Shown here: piece by piece, positions 45,687-55,791 of the stretch
Layout: every line of letters begins with the position of its first letter
Position numbering within the stretch: the stretch's first letter is position 1
Source of the DNA: Phaffia rhodozyma
Lineage: Eukaryota; Basidiomycota; Tremellomycetes; Cystofilobasidiales; Mrakiaceae
Length of the DNA: 64,000 bases
Assembly (NCBI GenBank): GCA_014706385.1
Contig: JACGZH010000007.1
Location: forward strand, 1,515,820 to 1,579,819
Reading direction: 5' to 3'
Translations under genes and position numbers: made by a program
The notes under the pieces: model-generated
The model's database searches: none
What the model was told of the DNA's origin: nothing
What the model saw: only the letters and a program-made list of their open reading frames with translations

Positions 45687-45772
45687 TGCCGTCAGCCTGA
45701 ATCGAACAGGCGACCTTATGATTGCGGACAGATGTCTTCAGTCATACGCTCCACCAATTGAGCTATGACGGC
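45687..45772 (-). tRNA. tRNA-Phe(GAA), unit 1
   Basis: The acceptor GCCGTCA/TGACGGC is perfect. The anticodon stem is TATGA/TCATA with GAA at 45737-45739, and a 13-nt intron lies at 45723-45735. Confidence 0.93.
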
Positions 45773-45967
45773 CGATGACAGTCAGCGCCGTCCATCAGGC
45801 CATGGCCCGTCTGGGTGGCTGTCGGGCCGTCGGGCCGTCCGGCTGGCACTCACTCGGTCGGTCTCAGCCGGGTCGGTGTGTGTGCTGACGCGGCAGGCAA
45901 AACATGCTGGGCACTGACCGTCAGCGTGTGCTGTCTGAGTGCTCGGACACAGCAGGCGACCATCCCA

Positions 45968-46040
45968 TGCCCTGTAGCTCAGTTGGTAGAGCGTGGAGCT
46001 GTTAACTCCAAGGTCTACGGTTCGAGCCCGTACGGGGCAG
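45968..46040 (+). tRNA. tRNA-Asn(GTT), unit 1
   Basis: The acceptor is TGCCCTG/CGGGGCA, and the anticodon arm TGGAG-CTGTTAA-CTCCA has no intron. Confidence 0.93.
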
Positions 46041-46225
46041 TCTTTTTGTCGTCTTTTTGTCGTCTTTTTGTCGTCTTTTTGTCTCCTCATTTTTTTTCCC
46101 TCTCCCTTTCCTGTGCAGTACTTCCCCTCTCGTCTTCTGCCGTCCATGAGGTGTGCGTGTTCTTGGTATGTTCTTGCGATGGACATCATCCATCTTCCAC
46201 CAGCATGCTCGGCCGGCAAGAAAAA

Positions 46226-46298
46226 AGGAGTCACCCGGGATTGAACCAGGGACCTGCTGGGTTGCAACCAGCCGCAACTACCGCTGTGCTATAACTCC
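46226..46298 (-). tRNA. tRNA-Cys(GCA), unit 1
   Basis: The acceptor is GGAGTTA/TGACTCC with discriminator T. The anticodon arm GCTGG-TTGCAAC-CCAGC has no intron. Confidence 0.92.
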
Positions 46299-46469
46299 GT
46301 ATGAGGCTGCCGCGCCATCGGACAGATCATCCACAGGCACGCTTGCACACATGCACACAGCACAGTGGCAGCCGCTTTGTCGTCCTGCGATCGAGTAGTG
46401 GCAGCTGTGGACGCAACATCGCCCGGTGCGACCAGGCCGGCGTCACAGATGCTGCATCTGCACAGAGAA

Positions 46470-46579
46470 AACAAAAGGAACAAAGGAGCAGAAAAAAGAA
46501 CAGGAAAAAAGAGCAAGAAAAAAGAGCAAGAAAAAAGAGCAAGAAAAAAGAGCAAAAAGAACAAAAAGAACAAAAAGAG
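46470..46579 (+). repeat. Purine-rich AAAAAGAGCAAG minisatellite, unit 1
   Basis: Tandem A-runs split by GAGC or GAAC lie just downstream of tRNA-Val(AAC). Read on that gene's strand they are T-runs and would also serve as Pol III terminators. The other two units keep them. Confidence 0.7.
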
Positions 46580-46651
46580 TAGTCGCACCCAGAGTCGAAC
46601 TGGGGTCGTGAGTGTGTTAGACTCAAGTGATAACCGTTACACCATGCAACT
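46580..46651 (-). tRNA. tRNA-Val(AAC), unit 1
   Basis: The acceptor is AGTTGCA/TGCGACT, and the anticodon arm TGAGT-CTAACAC-ACTCA has no intron. Confidence 0.92.
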
Positions 46652-46842
46652 CTGATGACTGCCGGTCTCTGCCCAGTATCCTACTCATCGACCAGGCACC
46701 GCTCGCTCCGCCGTCTGCCCGCCCGCCGCTGTGTGTCCATCGGTCGGCCGGCCCATCAGCCCGATCGTGCGACACCGGGACCATGCCTGCCGACAAGCTG
46801 GCCCTCAGACGAGGCAGCCCGGGGAGAAAACAAAAAGGATCG

Positions 46843-46915
46843 TTCCCCATCCGGGAGTCGAACCCGGGTCCTCAGCGTGAAAAGCTGATATCGTAAACCG
46901 TTTGACCAATGAGGA
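46843..46915 (-). tRNA. tRNA-Glu(TTC), unit 1
   Basis: The acceptor TCCTCAT/ATGGGGA is shared with Glu(CTC). The anticodon arm TCAGC-TTTTCAC-GCTGA has no intron. Confidence 0.92.
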
Positions 46916-47055
46916 CTAGTACAAGCACGCCGAATCGGTCGAGTCGTCTGCAGTCGTCTGCAGTCGTGCGCAGTCGTGTGCAGCCTGCTCCGTCGTGCGG
47001 TAGGCTGTGAGCGGGTGGCCGCCGGTCAGCATGCTTCCGACCGGACGGCAAAAAG

Positions 47056-47127
47056 TGGACCCAGCAGGGATTGAACCCGCGGCCTTTCGCATGCAAAGCG
47101 AATGTGATACCACTACACCATAAGCCC
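47056..47127 (-). tRNA. tRNA-Ala(TGC), unit 2
   Basis: Unit-2 counterpart of the gene at 37308; no difference seen. Confidence 0.92.
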
Positions 47128-47301
47128 GTGTGGGATGGAGGCGTGGTGTGTCGGCCGGTGGGGCGAAGTGCGGTGCGGTGCGGTGAGGTGCGGTAAGGTG
47201 CGGTGCGGTAAGGTGCGGTGAGGTGAGGTCTGGTATGATGCTATCAGAAACAGAGTCTTGGTTGCAAAACCACACGGAACCTCTCGGCGGGGGGCAAAAG
47301 A

Positions 47302-47383
47302 TGAACAGAGGGGGATTCGAACCCCCGCATCTTGCGATATCAGAACTTGAGTCTGACGCCTTAGACCGCTCGGCCATCTGTCC
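47302..47383 (-). tRNA. tRNA-Leu(CAA), unit 2
   Basis: Unit-2 counterpart of the gene at 37569. The GT-rich spacer before it is shorter than in unit 1. Confidence 0.92.
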
Positions 47384-47492
47384 GGATGGGGTGCGTGAGG
47401 TGTGTGTGGGTCCGGGAGTGTGCGGGAGTGTGCGGGAGTGTGCGGGAGTGTGGGCCGGGTAGAGCGAGTGCACCCTGCCCGGGCACACACAC

Positions 47493-47578
47493 GCCCCGTT
47501 GGCAGAATGGTAACGCGTCTCCTTCCTACTGTCTGGTGAGAGAGGTGAAGATTCTGGGTTCAATCCCCAGGCGGGGTT
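47493..47578 (+). tRNA. tRNA-Arg(CCT), unit 2
   Basis: Unit-2 counterpart of the gene at 37740; intron kept. Confidence 0.82.
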
Positions 47579-47776
47579 TCTCTTTTTTTGCGGCGGGCGT
47601 GGTTGGGGTGTGAGTGGGGTGTGAGTGGGGTGTGGTTGGGGTGTGGTTGAGGTGTGAGTGAGAAGGTGGGTGAGAATGTGGGTGTACACGTGAGACGCTT
47701 GGTATGCTGGCGGGCTGTAGAGTGTGCACTGTATGCGCAGGGTATAGGACTGATGTATGTGGACCCTGCCATCAAC

Positions 47777-47848
47777 GGGATGTTCGTATAATGGTTATTA
47801 TTCCAGATTTCCATTCTGGAGACAGGTGTTCGATTCACCTACATCTCA
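47777..47848 (+). tRNA. tRNA-Gly(TCC), unit 2
   Basis: Unit-2 counterpart of the gene at 38058. Confidence 0.92.
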
Positions 47849-48015
47849 TTTTTGTCATTTTTTTTTGTGCGCGTGGCGGGGGCGGAGGCGGTGGCAGTAC
47901 AAGACACTGGGCGGACGGCGGCAAGACTCTGAGGCACACGACCGGGGCGTGGGAGGGGCTAGTTGGGTGGTGGCGTTGGTGTCTAGGGGTACGGGCCGGG
48001 CTGGGGACTATAACC

Positions 48016-48109
48016 GCCCTGTTAGCTCAATCGGTAGAGCGTCAGACTCTTACCCAGTCTCTTGACAGTTGGCATCTGAAGGCTGGGGGTTCGACCCCCC
48101 CATGGGGCT
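48016..48109 (+). tRNA. tRNA-Lys(CTT), unit 2
   Basis: Unit-2 counterpart of the gene at 38297; the 21-nt intron is unchanged. Confidence 0.92.
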
Positions 48110-48339
48110 AGCTTCGTTTTTGTGTGTCGGTGTGATTTTTTGTTTCTGTTTCTGTTTCTGTTTCTGTTTCTGTTTTCGTTCTTTGTGTTTTTGTTTGCTG
48201 GCTTGGTGTGTGCTTGGTGGGCCGTCGACGGTGGAAGGGTGCATGGAGGGTTGAACAGAGGTGAGAGGTGGGTCGGCTGGTGGGTCGCGCGGGCATGTCT
48301 GACGATCTGGGCTGGTAGCACGGACAGACAGACACACAC

Positions 48340-48412
48340 GGGGATTTAGCTCAGTTGGCAGAGCGCAATCTTAGCATGGTTGAGGTCGTGAGTTCGATTC
48401 TTACAATCTCCA
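48340..48412 (+). tRNA. tRNA-Ala(AGC), unit 2
   Basis: Unit-2 counterpart of the gene at 38609. Confidence 0.92.
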
Positions 48413-48623
48413 CTTTTTTGTGTCGTTTTTATGTGTTTTTTTGTGTTTTTTGGTAGTCTTTTTTTTTTTTTTCCGCCCGCTGCCTTTTTTGCACTCTCTT
48501 CTTTCGCTCTGCTCCTCTCGGTCATGCTCCGTCCTGCCCACCACATCACACACCATGTGTTGCACCGAGACAGGCCGGCTGCTGCGAGCACACTGGCCGA
48601 CCGGCCGGACAGGCCTTCATCCA

Positions 48624-48716
48624 GGTGAGGTGGCCGAGTGGTCTAAGGCGCTGTGTTAAGGCTCTTTCTATGCCCCGCAGTCAGTAATGGCGCGAGTTCG
48701 AATCTCGCCCTCATCA
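48624..48716 (+). tRNA. tRNA-Leu(AAG), unit 2
   Basis: Unit-2 counterpart of the gene at 38898; intron kept. Confidence 0.92.
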
Positions 48717-48887
48717 CTTTTTGTCCGGCCGGCACGGGCCGTGCCTCTCGGGTCTGCCTGGCCGGGCTGTGCTCTCAGGTGCGGTGCCATGGTAGTATGA
48801 TGCCACGTTGCAACACTGCCACACCCCCTTGCTGTCTGCCGGTCCGTTTTGGACTGTGGACTGAATGAACAGACCGTACAGCATCCA

Positions 48888-48958
48888 ACAGCTGTGGTGA
48901 AATGGTATCATTGGTGCTTGCCATGCACTAGGCCGGGGTTCGATTCCCCGCGGTTGTA
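48888..48958 (+). tRNA. tRNA-Gly(GCC), unit 2
   Basis: Unit-2 counterpart of the gene at 39162. Confidence 0.88.
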
Positions 48959-49148
48959 TCCTTTTTTTTCTCGTCCCACACACCGATCGGCTCTGTGCTG
49001 GCGGGTGCACATCTGCCGATCGTCCGTGTTCGGTCTCGCCGACTGGTGCGATGATGGTGTGTGCTGCCGTTCGGACGAGCAGTGCGTCTGTGCCGACACA
49101 GGGGCAGGACACGAAGGACGTACCGACGCGCTCGGTGGACACCAACCG

Positions 49149-49221
49149 TCCTTCTTAGCTCAGTTGGTAGAGCGCGACACTAGTAATGTCGAGGTCAGTC
49201 GTTCAAATCGGCTAGCAGGAA
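49149..49221 (+). tRNA. tRNA-Thr(AGT), unit 2
   Basis: Unit-2 counterpart of the gene at 39424, with the same acceptor mismatch. Confidence 0.88.
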
Positions 49222-49419
49222 CATTCTTCTTTTTTTTATTCTCCGTTCATTTCCGTTCATTTCTTCTTCTTCTTTTTCTGTTGTATCCTTCCCTGTCGCC
49301 CCGGCGGGCGTCTGGTCGACGCGTGCTCGTTAGGGTTCCGCACAAAGCACAGCACCACACCACACCACACACCACAAACGACACCACAAACAACACCACA
49401 AACGCAGGGAAAGCATGCT

Positions 49420-49518
49420 GGTGAAGTGGCCGAGTGGTCTAAGGCGCTGTGTTTAGGTCTCTCTTCCGAGTCCAGACCGCAGTCAGTAATGGCGCGAGTT
49501 CAAATCTCGTCTTCATCA
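49420..49518 (+). tRNA. tRNA-Leu(TAG), unit 2
   Basis: Unit-2 counterpart of the gene at 39696; intron kept. Confidence 0.92.
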
Positions 49519-49553
49519 TTCCTTTTGTCCCGGCCGGGGGGGGCAGGGCAGCT

Positions 49554-49635
49554 GGGGATTTAGGCTAGTTGGTAAACTGGACGCTTCGCACTGTCGATCA
49601 TGTGTCATTCCTGGGTTCGATTCCCGGAGTCTCCA
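49554..49635 (+). tRNA. tRNA-Ala(CGC), unit 2
   Basis: Unit-2 counterpart of the gene at 39829; intron kept. Confidence 0.82.
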
Positions 49636-49792
49636 TCTCTTTTTGGTGTGTTTCGGTGTGTTTTGTTTTATCTTGGCGTATTTGATTTCGTTGCATTTCA
49701 TATGGCATGTTGTGTGTCGTGTTCTGTGTGTCTTCTCTTGGTCTGCTGCCCACCGGCTTGTGCTCACCGCTCACCGAGCGGCGTCCATCCAA

Positions 49793-49902
49793 GGCCGTTT
49801 GGCGGAGTGGTCTAACGCGGTAGCCTCGAACGAGTCCCCTCTGTGGGACGACGCGACAGCTACTCTTCTCTGAAGGCGTAGGTTCAAATCCTACAGCGGT
49901 CG
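49793..49902 (+). tRNA. tRNA-Ser(CGA), unit 2
   Basis: Unit-2 counterpart of the gene at 40068; the 27-nt intron is unchanged. Confidence 0.92.
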
Positions 49903-50044
49903 TCCTTTCTCTTTTTCTTTTTGCCCACTTCCGTTCTCTCTGCCTTCTGTCGCGTCGATCCTTCCTTGCTGTCTGTGTTTGCTGTCTCCGCATGCTCACA
50001 CCCCGCCAGGCAGACAGACAGACGGGCTGACGGGCTGCCATCGT

Positions 50045-50138
50045 GCGTGATTGGTGTAGTGGTATCACGCCAAGTTTGGGCACACTTTCTGCCGTGCACA
50101 TCTCTTGGAGGTCTTCGGTTCAATCCCGGAATCGCGCC
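50045..50138 (+). tRNA. tRNA-Pro(TGG), unit 2
   Basis: Unit-2 counterpart of the gene at 40320; intron kept. Confidence 0.92.
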
Positions 50139-50271
50139 TTTTTGTTCGGCCCGTCTGGGCGGGTGGCGTGGTCGGTGTAGGGTTACTTGCTGTGTCAGTT
50201 GCTGTGTTACTTGCTGTGCTACTCATAGGATTACCCGCCACATAGCGTCCGCTGTTACCCTATGCTGTGTA

Positions 50272-50493
50272 CTCTTTTTTTTTTTCTTTTTTCTTTTTCC
50301 TCTCCCGTTTTTTCTTTGTCCTTTTTCTTTCCTCTTTTTTCCTCTTTTTTCCTTCTTTTTTCCCTTCTTTTTCCCCCTCTTTTTTCCCCTCTTTTCCCTC
50401 TTTTCCCTTCTTTTCCCTCTTTTCCCTTTTTTCTTCTTTTTCTTCTTTCTTTTCTTCTTTTCTTCTTTTTCTTCTTTTTTCTTCTTTTTTTTC
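50272..50493 (+). repeat. Polypyrimidine tract of unit 2
   Basis: This is the 222-nt T/C-only tract of unit 2. Its total length is near that of unit 1, but the internal T/C pattern is rearranged. Confidence 0.9.
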
Positions 50494-50700
50494 TGTCAAC
50501 GATAGATGCATCAATATAGAAAGAGAAAAAGACATATGGCAGAAAGACAACAGCATAACAATGGCAACACAGTAAAAACATAGCGAGAACACAATGAGAA
50601 CACAACGAGAACACAACCATGCAATGCAATGCACCAGCAACACAGTGTCAACACAGTGTCAACACAACAGAAAGACCAAAACAAAAGAAGGCAAAGATCC

Positions 50701-50797
50701 TCGTAGTCAGACGCCTTACCGCTGGGCCACTCGGCCAGAGCGAATGGGTGGTGGGACCACTAGACCAAGACGGGGTTCGAACCCGCGATTTCCTGAT
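50701..50797 (-). tRNA. Circularly permuted tRNA-Arg(ACG), unit 2
   Basis: The 3' half is at 50797-50762, the linker at 50761-50737 and the 5' half at 50736-50701. The bracketing inverted repeat lies at 50688-50698 and 50837-50847. Both halves match unit 1. Confidence 0.88.
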
Positions 50798-51030
50798 GCA
50801 TACAAGCTGGCAGCCGGCCATGACGACCGTTCCACCATCTTTGCCTTTAGCTTTCGTCTGGTTGTGTGGATGTATGGCCAAGTGGATGTGTGGGCGTTGG
50901 CTCTGCTAGGGTTATCCGAGGCGGTGGGCGTCCGGCCGATCCGTCCGATCGCCCATCGGATATCGGACGTCGGACGTCGGACGTCGAGCCCCGGAGTACG
51001 GAGCCCGGCGGAGAAAAGGCCGTGTCGATC

Positions 51031-51114
51031 GGTCGCCTGGTCTAGTGGTATGACGCTTGCTTCACATCTCACCCGGTGCGCAATAGGTCGCCAGTTCGAT
51101 CCTGGCGGTGACCA
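51031..51114 (+). tRNA. tRNA-Val(CAC), unit 2
   Basis: Unit-2 counterpart of the gene at 41284; intron kept. Confidence 0.85.
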
Positions 51115-51341
51115 TGACGTCTTTTTGCCCTCAGCACACGCCCACGATGGACAGACCGAGAGAAGCCATCGCAAGATAAGATGCATGATAAGATACACAG
51201 CCAGCCGACAGAGATGGCAGATAAGATCGACAGACACGATCGATCGGCAAGAAAGAAAGAAGATAAGATGGCGATAAAGACAAAAGACAAAAGACAAAAG
51301 ACAAAAGATACAAGATAAAAGCCAGGTCGGCAAAAAGACAA

Positions 51342-51441
51342 GGCGCGATCCCGGGATTGAACCGAGGACCTCCGTCAGACACGTGTTTCATGCGAGCCAG
51401 CAAAGCCCGAAGACGGCGTGATACCACTACACCAATCCCGC
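51342..51441 (-). tRNA. tRNA-Pro(CGG), unit 2
   Basis: Unit-2 counterpart of the gene at 41588. The spacer before it has one extra CAAAAGA repeat. Confidence 0.88.
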
Positions 51442-51519
51442 CAGTGATCGCACAGGCCTGGCCGGTCAGTTTGTCGGTCTCCAGCCGGCCGTCCGTCCGT
51501 CCGTCCGGGAGGCAAAAGA

Positions 51520-51617
51520 TACTCCATATGAGGTTCGAACTCATGATCCTTGTTAAGCACTAGAGGCACGGACGGCAACCTATAAGAACAATGCGATAAC
51601 CACTTCGCCAATGGAGT
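51520..51617 (-). tRNA. tRNA-Ile(TAT), unit 2
   Basis: Unit-2 counterpart of the gene at 41766; intron kept. Confidence 0.92.
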
Positions 51618-51790
51618 AAAGGTAAGCGTCGGTGGAAAAAGACGAGAGATGACAAGACAGGACGAGACAGGACGAGACAGGACGAGAGAAGGCCGCACCG
51701 GACGGCACACGCCAGACCGGGCCGAGTCCGACAGAAGACGGCACAGGCGGCAGGAGGGAGGACGGGAAAAAGAGGGCGAAAAAAAAGGAA

Positions 51791-51873
51791 AGGTCCTACT
51801 CAGATTCGAACTGGGGATTCGAGAAGGTGAGTCAATCAGAATCTCGCGTGATAACCAACTTCACCATAGAACC
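51791..51873 (-). tRNA. tRNA-Gln(CTG), unit 2
   Basis: Unit-2 counterpart of the gene at 42026; intron kept. Confidence 0.88.
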
Positions 51874-52065
51874 GGTCGTTGTCGGCCTATTGCCCTCGCG
51901 AGTCTCGTTCTGGCGGTGTGTCCGCTGGCAAGGGTCCGTCGGCGCGTGTCCGCTGGCAGGTGTGCTTACATCGCTGGCCGACCTGTCCGCCCGCCGCACG
52001 TGGCCCGGCCGGCATGACACGCACGGCCGACCCGATACACACAGCGGACATCGGAGCAAAAAGCA

Positions 52066-52138
52066 AGCCCAAACGCGGATTTGAACCACGGACCTCACCG
52101 TTACGAGCGGCGCACTATAACCACTTAGCTATTCGGGC
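52066..52138 (-). tRNA. tRNA-Thr(CGT), unit 2
   Basis: Unit-2 counterpart of the gene at 42301. Confidence 0.9.
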
Positions 52139-52289
52139 CTGGTGCCCGTCGCCCGGTCGTGTTGTCTCTAAGGGTGTTGGTGTGTCGATGTGTTGGTGTA
52201 CCGGTGTGGTCAGGACCCGGCCCACACCGTCCGCTCGGCCAGACGTAGCCCATCGAGGTCGACCGCCGGGGCGGCTGGGCAGTCAACGT

Positions 52290-52376
52290 GCCTGGGTAGT
52301 TTAGTGGTAAAACGTAGGTCTCATACCGTCACCCGAGTGTGATCCTCAGCCGCGAGTTCGATTCTCGCTCTGGGCA
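52290..52376 (+). tRNA. tRNA-Met(CAT), elongator, unit 2
   Basis: Unit-2 counterpart of the gene at 42525. Confidence 0.75.
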
Positions 52377-52618
52377 ACTCTTTTTTTTCCTCTTTTGCTG
52401 TGTTTCCCATCCTTCCTGATGGTTGGTGGGCGGCCGGGCTGGGCCAGGCGGAGGTGCGGTCGGATCCGGCCGTCAGATGGGCTGAGCATGACGGCAGTGG
52501 AAGTGGCGGCGGTGGCGGTGGCGGTGGCGTCGGCAGTGCTGATGACGACGACGACTGCTGCTGCGCAGAGTCCGCTTGGACGAGAATCTATCCGGACAAA
52601 CGGTGCTGGCACCATACC

Positions 52619-52705
52619 CGCCGCTTAGCTCATCTGGAAGAGCGTTGGTTTGTAAAGGATACACTTGTTCACCGAAGGCACTCGGTTCGATCCCGAGAGC
52701 GGCGA
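52619..52705 (+). tRNA. tRNA-Tyr(GTA), unit 2
   Basis: Unit-2 counterpart of the gene at 42860; intron kept. Confidence 0.92.
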
Positions 52706-52927
52706 TCTTGTTTTTTTGCCTTTTGCTTTTTGTTCTTTTTTGTTCTTTTTTTTCTGCCTTGTGGCTGCTTCCTCTTTGACTGCTAGGGTTCCTGCCTTCG
52801 GTCCAGTCCGGTCGCTCTCACGCAGCATGCGCACTGTCTCGGCCAGACGGGCGATGCGACCGATGACGTTCTCCCAGCTGCTGCTGCCGATGTAGTGGTC
52901 ACCGGGGCAGGGCAAGTGATCATATCT

Positions 52928-53026
52928 GGCCGATTGGTGTAGTGGCTATCACAGCAGTTTTCGGTACTCGTCCGCAAGGTCGTCTTCGCTCGCTGCTGGT
53001 CGTCGGTTCGATCCCGACATCGGTCT
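52928..53026 (+). tRNA. tRNA-Arg(TCG), unit 2
   Basis: Unit-2 counterpart of the gene at 43169; the 26-nt intron is unchanged. Confidence 0.82.
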
Positions 53027-53240
53027 AAATGTTCACTTTTTGTGTCCCCCTTTCTTTTTTGCCCTCCTTTTTGCCCTTCTTTTTCTCTGCACGCTCTCTC
53101 TGCACTCTGTTTCTATCGGCCGTTGTGTGGGTCACTGTCTGTCCGACCGGTCTGGCCTGTGTGCGCGTGTCCACCACGGTCGAGCCAGGTCGACACAGCT
53201 CCCTGTGGTGGGGCAGGCAGACGGGCGGGAAAACAAAAAA

Positions 53241-53314
53241 AGACCCATACCCGACTTGAACGGATGACCTCAAGATTTGGAATCTTGCGCTGCTACCAAC
53301 TGAGCTAATGGGTC
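53241..53314 (-). tRNA. tRNA-Trp(CCA), unit 2
   Basis: Unit-2 counterpart of the gene at 43489. Confidence 0.92.
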
Positions 53315-53471
53315 GCTTGCCCGGAGGCTCCGTGCCCAGAGGGTATGTCGAGCGCCCGGCTGGCTGGCCGTACAGACGGTGGCACCATGCGGCCGGCTTG
53401 CAGGCCTCCAGCACGGACGGCCGGACGGGGGCCAGGGAAAAAACCGAGGGAAAACGAGCAAAAAGACAATG

Positions 53472-53543
53472 TTGCCAAGGCCCGTCTCGATCAGGCGACC
53501 TCCGGGTTATGAGCCCGGCGCGCTTCCACTGCGCTACTTGGCA
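53472..53543 (-). tRNA. tRNA-Met(CAT), initiator, unit 2
   Basis: Unit-2 counterpart of the gene at 43720. Confidence 0.92.
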
Positions 53544-53751
53544 TTGATGGGAGACCATGGCTGAGGAGTGTGTATGTGGTGTCGGCCGCAGGTCACGTGC
53601 CGGTGTCGATGTCAGTGTCGACGTCAGTGTCGATGCCAGTGCCAGCACCAGTGTCATTACCAATGCCAGTGTCAATGCCAGTCACACCATCGACTGGTGC
53701 GACCGACGGTACACCTGGCCATGGTCTGCCGGGTGGGCCTGACAGTCATCG

Positions 53752-53825
53752 GATCGATTAGCTCAGTTGGTTAGAGCGTGGTGCTAATAACGCCAAGGTC
53801 GCGGGTTCGACCCCCTCATTGATCA
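53752..53825 (+). tRNA. tRNA-Ile(AAT), unit 2
   Basis: Unit-2 counterpart of the gene at 44000. Confidence 0.92.
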
Positions 53826-54081
53826 CTTTTTCTTTCTTTTTCTAATTTTCGCCATCTTTTTTTGCCATCTTTTTTGCACCCCTCCTGTTCTCGACCGTTG
53901 CGGTCTGTGTGGCATTGTTGTCGACTGGCACGCTCCATGGTGAGCGATGCAGTGTTGTGACGGTGTGACGATGTGGTGGTGCAGTGGCGACGATGGGAAC
54001 GCAGATATACACCCGGCTGTGCTGGACAGTGTCCGACCAGACATGGGCCTATGGTGTCTGGGCTGGGCTGGGAGGCATCGT

Positions 54082-54168
54082 GCATGCTTGGTGTAGTGGT
54101 ATCGCGCCATGTTAGGGTCTTTGCGCCTTGTCTCATGGAGGTCCTCAGTTCAATCCTGGGAGCGTGCC
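54082..54168 (+). tRNA. tRNA-Pro(AGG), unit 2
   Basis: Unit-2 counterpart of the gene at 44330; intron kept. Confidence 0.92.
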
Positions 54169-54377
54169 TTTTTTCCTTTTCCTTTCGTTCTTTGTTTCCT
54201 TTTCCCGAGCGCTTCCTGTCGCTCTTCGTTGTTTTCTGCCACTTTTCACTCACTTTTTGCCACTCTCCGCCACTTTCTCGGCAGCAGACAAGCGATGTGT
54301 GCACCCGGTGGAGACGTCTCTGACGCATGGACAAGCTGTCTGGACAAGGTGTCTGGACACGGATGACAGCCATCAAG

Positions 54378-54449
54378 TCCTCAATTGTCTAACGGCTATG
54401 ATAACCGCCTCTCACGCGGTAGGCCCGGGTTCGACTCCCGGTTGGGGAT
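54378..54449 (+). tRNA. tRNA-Glu(CTC), unit 2
   Basis: Unit-2 counterpart of the gene at 44626. Confidence 0.92.
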
Positions 54450-54679
54450 CTCTCTTTTGGTCTTTTCTTTTGCTCTCGTTTCTTTTTTTCTTTTTTTCCT
54501 TGTCCTTCTTTCCTTTCGTCTTTCTGTTTCGTCTTGTTTTTGTATGTCCGTTCTGACCACTGGTATCAGCGCTGGTGTGTGCCTGCGGGTACTGTGTGGT
54601 TGAATGCACGGTATGGGGTGCATGCACCGGCCAGCTGTCCAGCCACCTGGCGAGCGGACAAGGCTGACAACCAACCGAC

Positions 54680-54751
54680 TCTTGGATGGTCTAACGGTTA
54701 TGATTTCCGCCTGTCACGCGGGAGACCGGGGTTCGACTCCCCGTCCGGGAG
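54680..54751 (+). tRNA. tRNA-Asp(GTC), unit 2
   Basis: Unit-2 counterpart of the gene at 44928. Confidence 0.92.
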
Positions 54752-55132
54752 CACTTTTTGCCTTTTGCTCCTCTCTTTTGTACTTGCATTTGTACTTGCA
54801 TTTGCATTTGCATTTGCATCTGCATTTGCATTTTTTCTTTCCATTCTCTTTTGCTGTACAGCTGTATGGTTGTCTTGCTTTGTTGTGTTTGTCCGTCGAC
54901 GGCCATCGATCGTTATCTTTTTTTCTTTGGTCTGTATGTCTCCTTCTTTTTCTCTTTCTTTTTCTTTTGCTCTCTTTGACGGCGCATGTTTGGCAGCACA
55001 CGCTCCGAAAGACGCACCGAGCACAGCACAGCACAGCACAGCACGCCGACACGTGTGCGCTGGGCAGACCAACTGGCTGGATGGCTGTTGAGCACAGGCT
55101 ATGGGCAGTCGATCGGCAGACCGAGACCATAC

Positions 55133-55215
55133 GCTGTCTTAATCAAGTGGTCTACGATGAGAGATTAGAAATCTCTTCCTCTTTGAGGGCGCAGGTTCGA
55201 ATCCTGCAGACAGCT
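55133..55215 (+). tRNA. tRNA-Ser(AGA), unit 2
   Basis: Unit-2 counterpart of the gene at 45381. Confidence 0.92.
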
Positions 55216-55437
55216 TTCTTTTGCACCCTGTACTTTGCCACCGTGGCCTTTGCTCTTTTTGCTTTTTTTTTCTTCTTCTTCTCTTCTATGCCTTTGCCTA
55301 TGTGTGTCTATGGTTGTCGTTCATGTATGCATAGTACGCACACACCGGGCAGCCAGCCCAAACAAAAAAAAAAGACGGCCACACCATCGAAGCCATCCTC
55401 ACTGACACACAGAGCGAGGACCGGAAAAAAAAAGGGA

Positions 55438-55523
55438 TGCCGTCAGCCTGAATCGAACAGGCGACCTTATGATTGCGGACAGATGTCTTCAGTCATACGC
55501 TCCACCAATTGAGCTATGACGGC
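55438..55523 (-). tRNA. tRNA-Phe(GAA), unit 2
   Basis: Unit-2 counterpart of the gene at 45687; intron kept. Confidence 0.92.
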
Positions 55524-55718
55524 CGATGACAGTCAGCGCCGTCCATCAGGCCATGGCCCGTCTGGGTGGCTGTCGGGCCGTCGGGCCGTCCGGCTGGCAC
55601 TCACTCGGTCGGTCTCAGCCGGGTCGGTGTGTGTGCTGACGCGGCAGGCAAAACATGCTGGGCACTGACCGTCAGCGTGTGCTGTCTGAGTGCTCGGACA
55701 CAGCAGGCGACCATCCCA

Positions 55719-55791
55719 TGCCCTGTAGCTCAGTTGGTAGAGCGTGGAGCTGTTAACTCCAAGGTCTACGGTTCGAGCCCGTACGGGGCAG
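55719..55791 (+). tRNA. tRNA-Asn(GTT), unit 2
   Basis: Unit-2 counterpart of the gene at 45968. GTCTTTTT repeats follow, as in unit 1. Confidence 0.92.

Larger units (their letters stand above)
37307..47054. repeat. tRNA array, unit 1 (9748 bp)
   Basis: This is the first of at least three head-to-tail units. It starts at the 3' edge of the tRNA-Ala(TGC) gene and holds 34 tRNA genes in both orientations with spacers of roughly 80 to 550 bp. No convincing protein gene lies in it. Homology to the other units stops abruptly on the left, a few bases beyond 37307. Confidence 0.95.
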
